Below the pieces are notes generated by a model. It worked only from the letters and a program-made list of their open reading frames with translations. It was not told the DNA's origin and ran no database searches. A stretch of 64,000 nt of DNA from Actinomyces massiliensis 4401292 (GTDB lineage Bacteria > Actinomycetota > Actinomycetes > Actinomycetales > Actinomycetaceae): positions 224,304 through 288,303 of the forward strand of contig NZ_JH711482.1 of the NCBI RefSeq assembly GCF_000269805.1, given 5' to 3'. Shown here piece by piece: positions 38,139 to 45,672 of the stretch (position 1 is the stretch's first letter; each line of letters starts with the position of its first letter). The translations under genes and the position numbers were made by a program.

Positions 38139-39512
38139 TCAGGGCGTCTCAGAATGATCGAGCTCAGTCAGCTCCGAGTTGCGGATGCCCCGCGACATGA
38201 GGATCGCCACCATGGCGATCAATGCCACCACGGTGAGGTAGACGGCTGGAGCCAGTGACGAGCCGGTTGTTTTAATGAGCCATGTCACAATGACGGGCGT
38301 TGTCCCGCCTAGGAGCGCATTGGCTCCGTTGAAGGAGAGAGCGAACCCGGAGTAGCGGACGTTGGTCGGGAAGGACTCGGCCAGGAATGTGGCCAGGGTG
38401 CCGTCATTGGCGGTCAGAACGATCGCGAAGATGATCTGGCACAGGATCACCACTGAGAGCATTCCAGTCGCTTTGGTCATTGCGATGAACAGCGGGATGG
38501 ACAGCACGATGAAGGCGATGCATGCGGCAATGAGCATCCGGCGCCTTCCGAAAGAATCGGAGAGGTGGCCCATGGCGAAGATCGAGACGATATAGACCAC
38601 GAGCATGATGGAGGTCGCCAGGGTGGCAGTCTCCTCCTTGAAGTGAAGCTCTTCCTTGACGTAGGTGGGCATGTAGCTGAGGAGCATGTAGAAGGCCACG
38701 GCGTTGAGGCAGGAGACGCCGAAGGTAATGAGCGTCTCGCGCCAGTGGTAGCGGAATAGCAGGATAAGCGGTTCGATCCAGCTCGTTGCTCTGGGATCCT
38801 GGGGCATTTCCGCGCGCATCGCCTGGTAGGCGGGAGAGTCTTCCAAATGGACTCGGATGTAGCGGCCGATCAGTCCCAACGGCCCGGCCAGGAGGAACGG
38901 GATGCGCCAGCCCCACTGGCTCATTGCGTTGGATTCCTCGCCGCCCAGAACGAAGAGCATGCCCGAGACCATGAGCGACCCAGCAAGGAGACCGCAGGCC
39001 GTGGAGGCCGGGACGAGGCAGGTATAGATGCCTCTCCGCGCGGGAGGTGCGTATTCAGCCAGGAAGGTGCCGGCGCCGGCGTACTCGCCGGAGGCCGAGA
39101 AGCCCTGGATCATGCGCAGAATAAGTAAACCGATAGCGCTCCACATCCCAATCTGGGCGTAGGGCGGAAGAAAGCCGATGAAACAAGTCGATCCCGACAT
39201 GATCAGGATAGACCATGACAGTGCCCATCGGCGCCCAAGACGGTCTCCCAATAGGCCCCAGACCACGGCGCCGATGGGCCGCAGAATGAAGGACATGGCG
39301 AATACCAGGAAGGAATATAGAAGCTGAGCGTATCTATCGGATTCAGGAAAGAATACGCTGCCGATCACACCTGCAAGATAACCGTAGGAAGCATAATCGA
39401 ACCACTCGATGAAATTGCCGATGAAACTCGCCGTGGCAGCACGCCTCAGTGCCTGTGTCCGCTCAGGATCCTTATGATGCTCGGTTGTGCTTCCGTAATG
39501 GACGGTGTTCAT
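38139..39512 (-). CDS. MFS transporter of the metabolite:H+ symporter (MHS) family
   Basis: A 457-residue MFS protein with 12 transmembrane segments. MHS-family marks are GNFIEWFDYASYGYLAGVIG at the first helix, GLLGDRLGRRWALSWSI between helices 2 and 3, and the long GFSASGEYAGAGTFLAEYAPPARRGIYT motif; FPTNVRYSGFALSFNGANALLGG lies in helix 10-11. The family (ProP, KgtP, ShiA, CitH) takes up small polar metabolites, osmolytes and zwitterions with protons. Creatine/creatinine are such molecules, so uptake of the creatininase substrate is plausible. ATG 39512 follows GAAGG. A ~400-base gap with a decayed fragment separates it from the creatininase gene. Confidence 0.88.
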   Translation of the reverse strand: MNTVHYGSTTEHHKDPERTQALRRAATASFIGNFIEWFDYASYGYLAGVIGSVFFPESDRYAQLLYSFLVFAMSFILRPIGAVVWGLLGDRLGRRWALSWSILIMSGSTCFIGFLPPYAQIGMWSAIGLLILRMIQGFSASGEYAGAGTFLAEYAPPARRGIYTCLVPASTACGLLAGSLMVSGMLFVLGGEESNAMSQWGWRIPFLLAGPLGLIGRYIRVHLEDSPAYQAMRAEMPQDPRATSWIEPLILLFRYHWRETLITFGVSCLNAVAFYMLLSYMPTYVKEELHFKEETATLATSIMLVVYIVSIFAMGHLSDSFGRRRMLIAACIAFIVLSIPLFIAMTKATGMLSVVILCQIIFAIVLTANDGTLATFLAESFPTNVRYSGFALSFNGANALLGGTTPVIVTWLIKTTGSSLAPAVYLTVVALIAMVAILMSRGIRNSELTELDHSETP

Positions 39513-39659
39513 TGCCTTCAACTCCGGACGTGAGTGTTGAGGTTCTGCGAGTGCTTCTGGTTTATGCAGTCGATGGTGCTGCCTGCCTGCGGATGCAGAA
39601 CGGATCAACCGCAGGCAGGCGGATCGGTCTTCAATCGGGCGGTGAGGGTCCTTGGTTGC

Positions 39660-39896
39660 GAGTTCCAGGATAGTTGTTGCCAGCCCGCCCCGCCTCCGAT
39701 CACGAGCATCCCTCCGAGGATCCCAAGCTGAGCGGCTCGTGCTACAGTCGGGTGCGTTGGAACAGCCCGACCATTCGAGTTGCGACCACGATGATGACAA
39801 AACCGATCATGGTGACGGACATGCGCCCGAAGACCAGGAAAGCTCCGATAAACCAGCTTGCCGGCTTCGCCAAGCCCGTTGGTGGAATGAGGCATC
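39660..39896 (-). pseudogene. Frameshifted remnant of a small membrane-transport protein
   Basis: The 399-base gap between the MFS and creatininase genes (39513-39911) has no intact gene but shows two adjoining hydrophobic segments in different minus-strand frames. One frame reads GLAKPASWFIGAFLVFGRM and then SVTMIGFVIIVVATRMVGLF before a stop at 39744-39742. The other continues AAQLGILGGMLVIGGGAGW. Joined, they resemble the last two helices of a DMT/EamA- or YdcZ-like permease. There is no start codon with a Shine-Dalgarno sequence. Identity is weak; the fragment may instead be chance hydrophobicity in GC-rich DNA. Confidence 0.3.
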
Positions 39897-39911
39897 CTTA
39901 TCGGAGCCTCG

Positions 39912-40679
39912 CTACATCGTGAATCTGCCTCGAATGGCATCAGTTATCCCGGACACGATGGAATCGGCGAGTATAGCCCCTTTCTCCGCGCTTGCAGCCT
40001 TTGCGGATGAGAGGCAGCCCGACTCTGGAGTGAGGGTCGGGTCCACTGGCAGCAGGTCATAAGGGGGCAGGGCGGCGGCCGGCAGGTCCATGACGCGGTC
40101 CATGTGCACCAGGTCTGGGAAGTACTCGAGCATCAGTGAGGTTTCCATGACTCCGCCGTGCTCGACATCCCATCCTGGAAAGCCATCGGGGTAGAGACCG
40201 GAGATGACTTCCTCGGTCACGAAGTCCCAGTAGGACAGGAGCATGACGTCGGGGATGCTCTGACCCCTCAAGTCGCGCAGAGCCAGATCCACGCCCTCGT
40301 AAATGAATTGGTAGTTCTCATAGTGGCCGTTGATGAACGCGATTCGCTTGAGCCCATGCCGTGCGAACTCCCGCACGAAGGTGCGGCAGATGCCGATGAC
40401 GGTGGCGGCGTCGAAGCCGAAAGAACCGATGATGTGATTGCCTCCGCCGGAGCGCTGCTGCGACTTGTATCCGGTAGTGATGGTCGGCCCCACCAGAGCA
40501 TTAATATTCTCGGCGACGAGTTCGGCCATCTTCGTTGACAGCATCATGTCCACGCCCAGGGGCATGTGCGGGCCGTGCTGCTCAATGGCGCCCACCGGAA
40601 TGAGCATGACCGGATCGTCCTGTATAATCTTGCGGTAGGTGAAGGCGTCCAGGCGGGTGATATTGCGCTCATGAGTCAT
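39912..40679 (-). CDS. crnA: Creatininase (creatinine amidohydrolase)
   Basis: A 255-residue enzyme that from memory aligns nearly end to end with Pseudomonas creatininase, not merely with the broad family. Metal ligands are visible in IPVGAIEQHGPHMPLGVDMML (Glu, His, Asp), INGHYEN (His, Glu) and WDVEHGGVMETSLML (the E-H-G-G-x-x-E-T-S motif). The substrate-specific blocks GYKSQQRSGGGNH, SYWDFV, YPDGFPGWD and PPYDLLPVDP are also kept. It interconverts creatinine and creatine. It lies in an EamA-crnA-MFS group; the usual partners creatinase and sarcosine oxidase are absent from the window. Function as creatininase is likely; related cyclic amides cannot be excluded. Confidence 0.88.
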   Translation of the reverse strand: MTHERNITRLDAFTYRKIIQDDPVMLIPVGAIEQHGPHMPLGVDMMLSTKMAELVAENINALVGPTITTGYKSQQRSGGGNHIIGSFGFDAATVIGICRTFVREFARHGLKRIAFINGHYENYQFIYEGVDLALRDLRGQSIPDVMLLSYWDFVTEEVISGLYPDGFPGWDVEHGGVMETSLMLEYFPDLVHMDRVMDLPAAALPPYDLLPVDPTLTPESGCLSSAKAASAEKGAILADSIVSGITDAIRGRFTM

Positions 40680-40724
40680 TGGTGGTGTCCTTCGTTATTG
40701 TGTTTCTGCATGCTGCCCGTCTGA

Positions 40725-41783
40725 TTATGATGTAACTATCAGATTCTCTGCCTTCTCCTTTTCCGGATCTGGTTCTCCTTCCTTGGGCGTGTGAACCGGT
40801 TTCTCCCTGGTTGAGAAGTACACCTGAGAAACACCGCCGCTGATGATGAGTACGCCACCCAGCATCTGCATGCCGGAGAGGGGCTCGTGGAAGAAGGCGA
40901 GACCCAACAGTGAGGCCATGATGGTCTCCTGATAAGAGATAGTCGCCAGTTCCCCAGCAAGGAGGATCTTGCTCGCCAGAGTGAGGAAGTAGAAGGCGCC
41001 GAATCCGGTCACCAGGGCCGCGATGATAAGTACCGTCCAGGTTCGGGCGTCCATGCTGAAAAGGTCCCAATCGGCGGTCACCGTGTTTCCGGATTTATCG
41101 ACCTTCGTAGTCGGCACTCCGTCAACCTTCTCGCGGACCACGTAGGTGAGCTTCGACCAACGGGTGGCGACCATGATCCCGATGGTCATCACGGCGAAGA
41201 GGAAGTTGTACCAGGCCCGTACGTTGGAGTCGCAGTCCGTACGGTAGCGTGAAGCGAAGAGATAGAGGCCGTAGGCCACGCCCGAGGCCAGTCCGATCAT
41301 GTTTCCGAAGGCGTACTTGGGATCGAGATCGAGCTTGAACCCCTCATCCGAGATGATCTGAACGATCAGCAGAGTTCCTACCACGACTGCTGCCAGGGAG
41401 CCGATCATGGCCGGCTTGAACGGCTCTTTGAGGAATATTGTGGCCAGGATGGTCGAGTACACCGGGCCGGTGTAGATGAGGAAGGATGCGTTGGCGAGGG
41501 TGGTGTACTGGGTGGAGATGACATAGAGGGCCGAGAGAAGCCCCAAGAATAGTCCTGAGAAGAAGATGGAGGGAGTGAACTTAGTGGATTTTACTTTCGC
41601 AAACCCTCCGACGAAGAGGAAGAAAAGTGTCATGCCGATCAAGCCGCTGAAGCTGCGGAAGAAGGAGATGAAATCGCCGGGAGCATCGATATAGCGCGCA
41701 AAAGCCCCAATCCCGCCCATGAGGCTCGACGATAGAAACATAAGCCCAAATCCTTTGAGCTTCACGCGACCTGATGTATCCAA
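40725..41783 (-). CDS. EamA/DMT-superfamily permease
   Basis: A 352-residue protein with ten transmembrane segments in two EamA repeats. It starts FGLMFLSSSLMGGIGAFARYID, and the second repeat contains ALVTGFGAFYFLTLASKILLAGELATISYQETIMASLLGLAFFHEPLSGMQMLGGVLIISGG, with the conserved P-x-x-x-x-x-x-G end pattern. Unusual is a ~35-residue polar insert before the second repeat (EKVDGVPTTKVDKSGNTVTADWD). The family exports amino acids and metabolites. TTG start at 41783 preceded by AAAGGAG. The creatininase start lies 45 bases downstream, so the two are co-transcribed. Likely role is export or exchange of a product of the island; unproven. Confidence 0.82.
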   Translation of the reverse strand: MDTSGRVKLKGFGLMFLSSSLMGGIGAFARYIDAPGDFISFFRSFSGLIGMTLFFLFVGGFAKVKSTKFTPSIFFSGLFLGLLSALYVISTQYTTLANASFLIYTGPVYSTILATIFLKEPFKPAMIGSLAAVVVGTLLIVQIISDEGFKLDLDPKYAFGNMIGLASGVAYGLYLFASRYRTDCDSNVRAWYNFLFAVMTIGIMVATRWSKLTYVVREKVDGVPTTKVDKSGNTVTADWDLFSMDARTWTVLIIAALVTGFGAFYFLTLASKILLAGELATISYQETIMASLLGLAFFHEPLSGMQMLGGVLIISGGVSQVYFSTREKPVHTPKEGEPDPEKEKAENLIVTS

Positions 41784-41822
41784 CTTCCGCTCCTTTGCGG
41801 TAGGTTCATTTTCTATGTGGGG

Positions 41823-41849
41823 TGATTCTCATGCGGATCACGAGAATCA
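41823..41849. promoter_or_regulatory. Inverted repeat upstream of the EamA gene, candidate operator
   Basis: tgattctc (41823-41830) and gagaatca (41842-41849) are perfect 8-base half-sites with an 11-base spacer, 40 bases upstream of the EamA start. Suitable for the island TetR repressor; binding is inference. Confidence 0.4.
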
Positions 41850-41997
41850 TGCATGACAGATGTGATAGGCGCGCTCGCACTGAAAGCGAGGCGGCGGCTG
41901 TGCGCAGAGAATCAAAAAATGTGAGGGGATGCCGTGCGTCATTCCGGCACCATCCGAGTCGCGTTCGACGCGAAAAAATTTAGTGAGATTGAAACTA

Positions 41998-42038
41998 GGT
42001 GGGGGCGGTGGCCCGGTTATGGAGCCGCCGCCCCCACC
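41998..42038 (-). terminator. Strong rho-independent-type stem after the amidinotransferase gene
   Basis: ggtgggggcggtggc (41998-42012) pairs with gccgccgcccccacc (42024-42038): 15 bp with one G-U pair and an 11-base loop, 20 bases beyond the stop on the minus strand. The sequence beyond is T-rich further on (ATTTTTT at ~41975). It separates arcB-arcC-amidinotransferase from the EamA-crnA-MFS unit. Confidence 0.7.
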
Positions 42039-42058
42039 AGCTCTCTGAGAATTAGACC

Positions 42059-43186
42059 TCAGACAAGTGTCGGGTCGTCAACCTGGTTGGGGAAGTAATC
42101 CTCACAGGTGCCCTCGCGGAAGACATCTGCGGTGGCGCAGTGCAGGCCTCCGCCGAAGGCATAGGCGTCGCGGAAGGGCACAGGAATGACGTTCATTCCC
42201 AGCTTGTCCATCTGCTCCATCTGGTGGACCTCACTGGCCTCGACGCATACGGTCTTGTGGTCGATCACCAGACAGTTCATGGACAGCCACACCGAGGAGT
42301 AGCACAGCGGCGGCGGTGTGGTGTGGGCCGGAGGCGCAGCGTCAACGATCTGCCAGTCGTTGGCCTCGAAGATCTTGCGCTGCTCCTCGGGCAGGCGGCG
42401 GTGCGGGTTGTTGATGATCAGACCCGGACGCAGCGGCACGAAGGTCGCATCGATGTGGATCGGATAGGGGTCGCCCGGGAAGTTCACGGCGTGGACGCGG
42501 AACTCGGGGTAGTACCGCTTGAACCACTCCATGGCCTTCCGGTTGGTGGTCAGACCGTGCTGGATGAACAGGTCCTTGCCGACGCGCATGACGTCGGCGG
42601 CATCCCACATGGGCTCAACCTCGGTGGTCACGAAGTCCTTGGCCGCAGTCCGCTCCAGGCGCTCCTCAATGGAGATTCTCTCGTCGTAGTAGTTGTGCTT
42701 GTACGACTTGTCGGTCAGGCGCGGGCGCGGGGCCTGCGTCCACTTGAACTCCGGGTCCTCTTCGAAGTACTCGTTCATGAGCGGCCAGTAGGCGAGGTAC
42801 TCGAAGTAGCGGCAGCGGAAGGAGTTTGCCGATGACATGATCTCGTCACCGATGGTCAGCAGGATGTCTCGCGGAGGCATCTGGGTGAATCCGGACTCCG
42901 TGCGGAAGTCAGGGGTCTGGATCGCCTGGTTCCACTGCAGCGGTGTGGGCCGGTCGACCTTGACGCCCAGACCCTCAAGAATCTTGACGTAGTTGTCGAG
43001 CTGCTCGTTGGCCGCCTCTACGGTGGCGGTGGGGCGTGGGCCCCACATGCCGCGCATTTCGGAGTCGATCGGCACCTTCTCCGAGGTGGCGGGCTCCTCG
43101 GGCGGGATCACCGAGAAGTCTGCGCGTCCTACGATGACGTGCTTGAGCGGGTCGAAGTCGTTCCATGAGTTGACGATCTTCGTCAT
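42059..43186 (-). CDS. Arginine:glycine amidinotransferase-like enzyme (guanidine-modifying superfamily)
   Basis: A 375-residue protein that aligns over its whole length with human AGAT/StrB-type amidinotransferases. The start is SWNDFDPLKHVIVGRA. The catalytic triad is visible: Asp in PMWDAADVMRVGKDLF, His in YPIHIDATFVPL, Cys near the C-terminus in GGGLHCATADVFREG; the second Asp of HIDAT, the Arg of NPHRRL and the Ser of VWLSMN are also kept. Two acceptor-pocket positions differ from human AGAT (Asn-Pro-Met-His becomes Tyr-Pro-Ile-His), so the acceptor or even the reaction may differ. AGAT moves an amidino group between arginine/ornithine and an amine such as glycine, reversibly. Placement downstream of arcB-arcC occupies the place of arginine deiminase, a structural relative. 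ATG 43186; a long alternative frame running into arcC is not protein-like. Confidence 0.85.
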   Translation of the reverse strand: MTKIVNSWNDFDPLKHVIVGRADFSVIPPEEPATSEKVPIDSEMRGMWGPRPTATVEAANEQLDNYVKILEGLGVKVDRPTPLQWNQAIQTPDFRTESGFTQMPPRDILLTIGDEIMSSANSFRCRYFEYLAYWPLMNEYFEEDPEFKWTQAPRPRLTDKSYKHNYYDERISIEERLERTAAKDFVTTEVEPMWDAADVMRVGKDLFIQHGLTTNRKAMEWFKRYYPEFRVHAVNFPGDPYPIHIDATFVPLRPGLIINNPHRRLPEEQRKIFEANDWQIVDAAPPAHTTPPPLCYSSVWLSMNCLVIDHKTVCVEASEVHQMEQMDKLGMNVIPVPFRDAYAFGGGLHCATADVFREGTCEDYFPNQVDDPTLV

Positions 43187-43326
43187 GTGTGTGTCACTCC
43201 CTTGTGCGTTGTGAGTAGCCCGGTATGGGCGATGGATGTGCTGATGAAGCAGTGGAGGCGGCATGACTGCGCCGCCATGACATGGTGTGGTTGAACCACC
43301 TCCTAGAACGGGGCCGGCGCAGCCGT

Positions 43327-44298
43327 TCAGGCGCGCTTGAGTCTGTCGTCCACCGGTTCGGGTGATGATTGGGTGTTGTGAGGGTAGGTGCCGGTGGGGG
43401 TGATGATGGTTCCAGTGGTGCCGTTGAGGATGTCGGCGGCGTGGTGGAGGGGGCCGATGGCGGCGGTGTCGCCGGTGAGCTCGACGAAGCGGCAGGCGGC
43501 TTCGACTTTGGGGCCCATGGATCCGGAGGGTAGGTTGAGTTTGCGGAGAGTGGTGGGGGTGGCGCGGGAGATGTGTTGTTGTTGGGGGGTGTTGTAGTCG
43601 GTGTAGACGCCGTTGGTATCGGTCAGGATGAGCAGGGCGTCGGCTTCGAGGTGTTCGGCGAGGACGGCTGCGGTGAGGTCTTTGTCGATGACTGCTTCGA
43701 TGCCTTGGAGTTTGCCGGTGTGGTTGCGGATGACGGGGATGCCGCCGCCGCCGGCGCAGATGACGATGGCTCCGGTCTGGAGCAGGGTGCGGATGAGTCG
43801 GGTTTCGATGACGCGTTGGGGGGTGGGTGAGCCGATGACGCGGCGGTAGTAGTCGCCGTCGGGTTTGACGGTCCAGCCGTATTGGGCGGCTAGGGTCTGG
43901 GCCTGGTCCTTGGAGTAGACCTCGCCGATGAATTTGGTGGGGTCGGTCAGGGCGGGGTCGCCGGCCAGGACCAGGGTTTGGTTGATCATGGAGGCGACGT
44001 GGCGTCCGGGGAGCGCGTTCTGCATGGCTTGGAGGAGCCAATAGCCGATCATGCCCTGGGTTTGAGCACCGAGGGTGTCGAAGGGGTAGGGGGTGGTCAG
44101 GCGTTCGTCGTTGGCCGATTGCAGGGCGAGGACTCCGATTTGGGGCCCGTTGCCGTGGGTGATGACCAGTTCGTGGTGCTCGGCCAGGGCGGCGAGCTGG
44201 ATCGCGGCGGAGTGGACGTTGGCGATCTGGGTGGAGGCGTTGGGGGTTTGGTTGCGTTCGAGGAGGGCGTTGCCTCCGAGGGCGACGACGATTCTCAT
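43327..44298 (-). CDS. arcC: Carbamate kinase
   Basis: A 323-residue carbamate kinase. [19 protein letters not shown] opens the amino acid kinase fold; [52 protein letters not shown] and [17 protein letters not shown] are family signatures. It makes ATP and carbamate (CO2 + NH3) from carbamoyl phosphate in fermentative arginine or agmatine use. The start codon overlaps the arcB stop (ATGA), so both are made together. The coding strand is unusually rich in A and C (long ACC/CAC/CAA runs) compared with flanking genes, suggesting a different origin from the chromosomal backbone. Confidence 0.95.
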   Translation of the reverse strand: MRIVVALGGNALLERNQTPNASTQIANVHSAAIQLAALAEHHELVITHGNGPQIGVLALQSANDERLTTPYPFDTLGAQTQGMIGYWLLQAMQNALPGRHVASMINQTLVLAGDPALTDPTKFIGEVYSKDQAQTLAAQYGWTVKPDGDYYRRVIGSPTPQRVIETRLIRTLLQTGAIVICAGGGGIPVIRNHTGKLQGIEAVIDKDLTAAVLAEHLEADALLILTDTNGVYTDYNTPQQQHISRATPTTLRKLNLPSGSMGPKVEAACRFVELTGDTAAIGPLHHAADILNGTTGTIITPTGTYPHNTQSSPEPVDDRLKRA

Positions 44299-45332
44299 GG
44301 CTGGTTCGCCTCCTTGGTTTCGTTGGTGGTGGGGGTGGCGAGGGTGGCGACCATGACGGCTTTGATGGTGTGCATGCGGTTTTCGGCTTGGTCGAAGGCG
44401 GCGTTGAGGGGGGATTCGAAGACGTCGTCGGTGACTTCCAGGCCGTCCATGCCGGTTTTGGTGTAGATGTCTTGGCCTACGGTGGTGTTGCGGTCGTGGA
44501 AGGCGGGTAGGCAGTGCAGGAATTTCACGTTCGGGTTGCCGGTGGCGTGGACCAGGGCTTGGTTGATCTGGTAGGGGCGCAGCAGGTTGATGCGTTCGTC
44601 CCAGACTTCTTTGGGTTCGCCCATGGAGACCCAGACATCGGTGTACAGGAAATCGACGCCGGCCACGCCGGTGGTGGGGTCGTCGGTGATGGTGATGCGC
44701 GCTCCGCTGGTGGCGGCCAGGTCGTGGGCGGCGTCGATGATCTCGGTCTCGGGTTGTAGTTGGGTGGGGGCGACCATGCGCACGTCCATGCCCATCAGCG
44801 CCGCTGAGATCAGCAGTGAGTTGGCGACGTTGTTGCGGGCGTCTCCCAGGTAGGCGAAGGCGATCTGCTGGATCGGTTTGCCCGAGTGCTCGATCATGGT
44901 GAGTTGATCGGCCAGCATCTGGGTGGGGTGCCATTGATCGGTCAGGCCGTTCCATACTGGGACTCCGGACAGCTCGGCCAGGGTCTCGACATGTGCTTGT
45001 TCTTTGCCGCGGAACTCGATCCCGTCGTAGAACCGGCCCAGGACCCGGGCGGTGTCGGCTACTGATTCCTTATGGCCCATCTGCGAGCCTGACGGGTCCA
45101 GATACGTCACCCGTGCGCCTTGATCGTAGGCCGCGACTTCGAACGAGCACCGCGTGCGCGTGGAGGTCTTCTCAAAGATCAACGCGATGTTCTTGCCTAC
45201 CAGCCGCTGCTCCTCACGACCAGCCTTCTTCGCCGCTTTCAACTCCGCCGCCAACTCAAGCAACGAACCCCACTCCACAGCAGTGAAATCCAACTCCTTA
45301 AGAAAATGACGCCCAAACAACAAAGAACCCAT
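44295..45332 (-). CDS. arcB: Ornithine carbamoyltransferase (catabolic type by context)
   Basis: A 345-residue OTC. The carbamoyl-phosphate loop is in [21 protein letters not shown], followed by [11 protein letters not shown], the conserved [19 protein letters not shown] and, specific for ornithine rather than putrescine, [17 protein letters not shown] (the S-M-G loop), then [13 protein letters not shown] with the catalytic cysteine. Fusion in one transcript with arcC argues for the catabolic direction (citrulline + Pi to ornithine + carbamoyl phosphate). ATG 45332 follows AGGAG at 5 bases. The anabolic arg genes are not in this window. Arginine deiminase, which would supply citrulline, is also absent here. 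Confidence 0.92.
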   Translation of the reverse strand: MGSLLFGRHFLKELDFTAVEWGSLLELAAELKAAKKAGREEQRLVGKNIALIFEKTSTRTRCSFEVAAYDQGARVTYLDPSGSQMGHKESVADTARVLGRFYDGIEFRGKEQAHVETLAELSGVPVWNGLTDQWHPTQMLADQLTMIEHSGKPIQQIAFAYLGDARNNVANSLLISAALMGMDVRMVAPTQLQPETEIIDAAHDLAATSGARITITDDPTTGVAGVDFLYTDVWVSMGEPKEVWDERINLLRPYQINQALVHATGNPNVKFLHCLPAFHDRNTTVGQDIYTKTGMDGLEVTDDVFESPLNAAFDQAENRMHTIKAVMVATLATPTTNETKEANQP

Positions 45333-45458
45333 AACAACTCCTAAATAGTGGATCTGGTGCGGTGGATGACAGAGACGAATAGATGAGGTTGACGGTCACA
45401 TGGTGAACATAGTGATCGCTTCTTGAAGAATGCGGTGATCTCTGAGGCACATGACCCT

Positions 45459-45638
45459 TCAGCCGCCGCCGAAGAGAATGCTCTCGTTGCGCTCGGGCGC
45501 CTCCCGGGTGAGCTTCGAGTGGAAGTCGTTGCTGAACAAAGATCGATCTTCGCCCTGATGTGCAAGTCGAAGAGCGTCGGCGCCAGCGCGGCGCAGGGCG
45601 GCCTGCTGGAGTTCCTCGATCGTGAAATCGATGGACAT
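45459..45638 (-). CDS. Small hypothetical protein with C-terminal Gly-Gly-Gly, upstream of arcB
   Basis: A 59-residue protein I do not recognise: MSIDFTIEELQQAALRRAGADALRL, then a charged middle, and a tail ending ERNESILFGGG. The start at 45638 lies 8 bases after GGGAG; an ATG two codons earlier is also possible. The N-terminal half looks like one or two amphipathic helices, the C-terminal half is polar. It is on the same strand as arcB, 126 bases before it, with a perfect palindrome just upstream. It could be an island accessory protein, a regulatory small protein, a peptide precursor, or a chance frame. A good Shine-Dalgarno and context favour a real gene. Confidence 0.45.
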   Translation of the reverse strand: MSIDFTIEELQQAALRRAGADALRLAHQGEDRSLFSNDFHSKLTREAPERNESILFGGG

Positions 45639-45656
45639 TGCCATGGCTCCCTTTCT

Positions 45657-45672
45657 GGCACAGCTCTGTGCC
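45657..45672. promoter_or_regulatory. Palindrome ggcacag-ct-ctgtgcc before the small gene
   Basis: Perfect 7-base half-sites with a 2-base spacer, directly upstream of the Shine-Dalgarno sequence of the 59-residue protein gene. It may be an operator for the small gene and the arcB operon. Confidence 0.4.

Noticed and set aside
42059-44041. A 660-codon reading of the amidinotransferase frame extending into arcC
   Set aside because: The first ~285 codons are Arg/Pro/His-rich and antigenic to no family; arcC is real there in another frame. The amidinotransferase starts at 43186.
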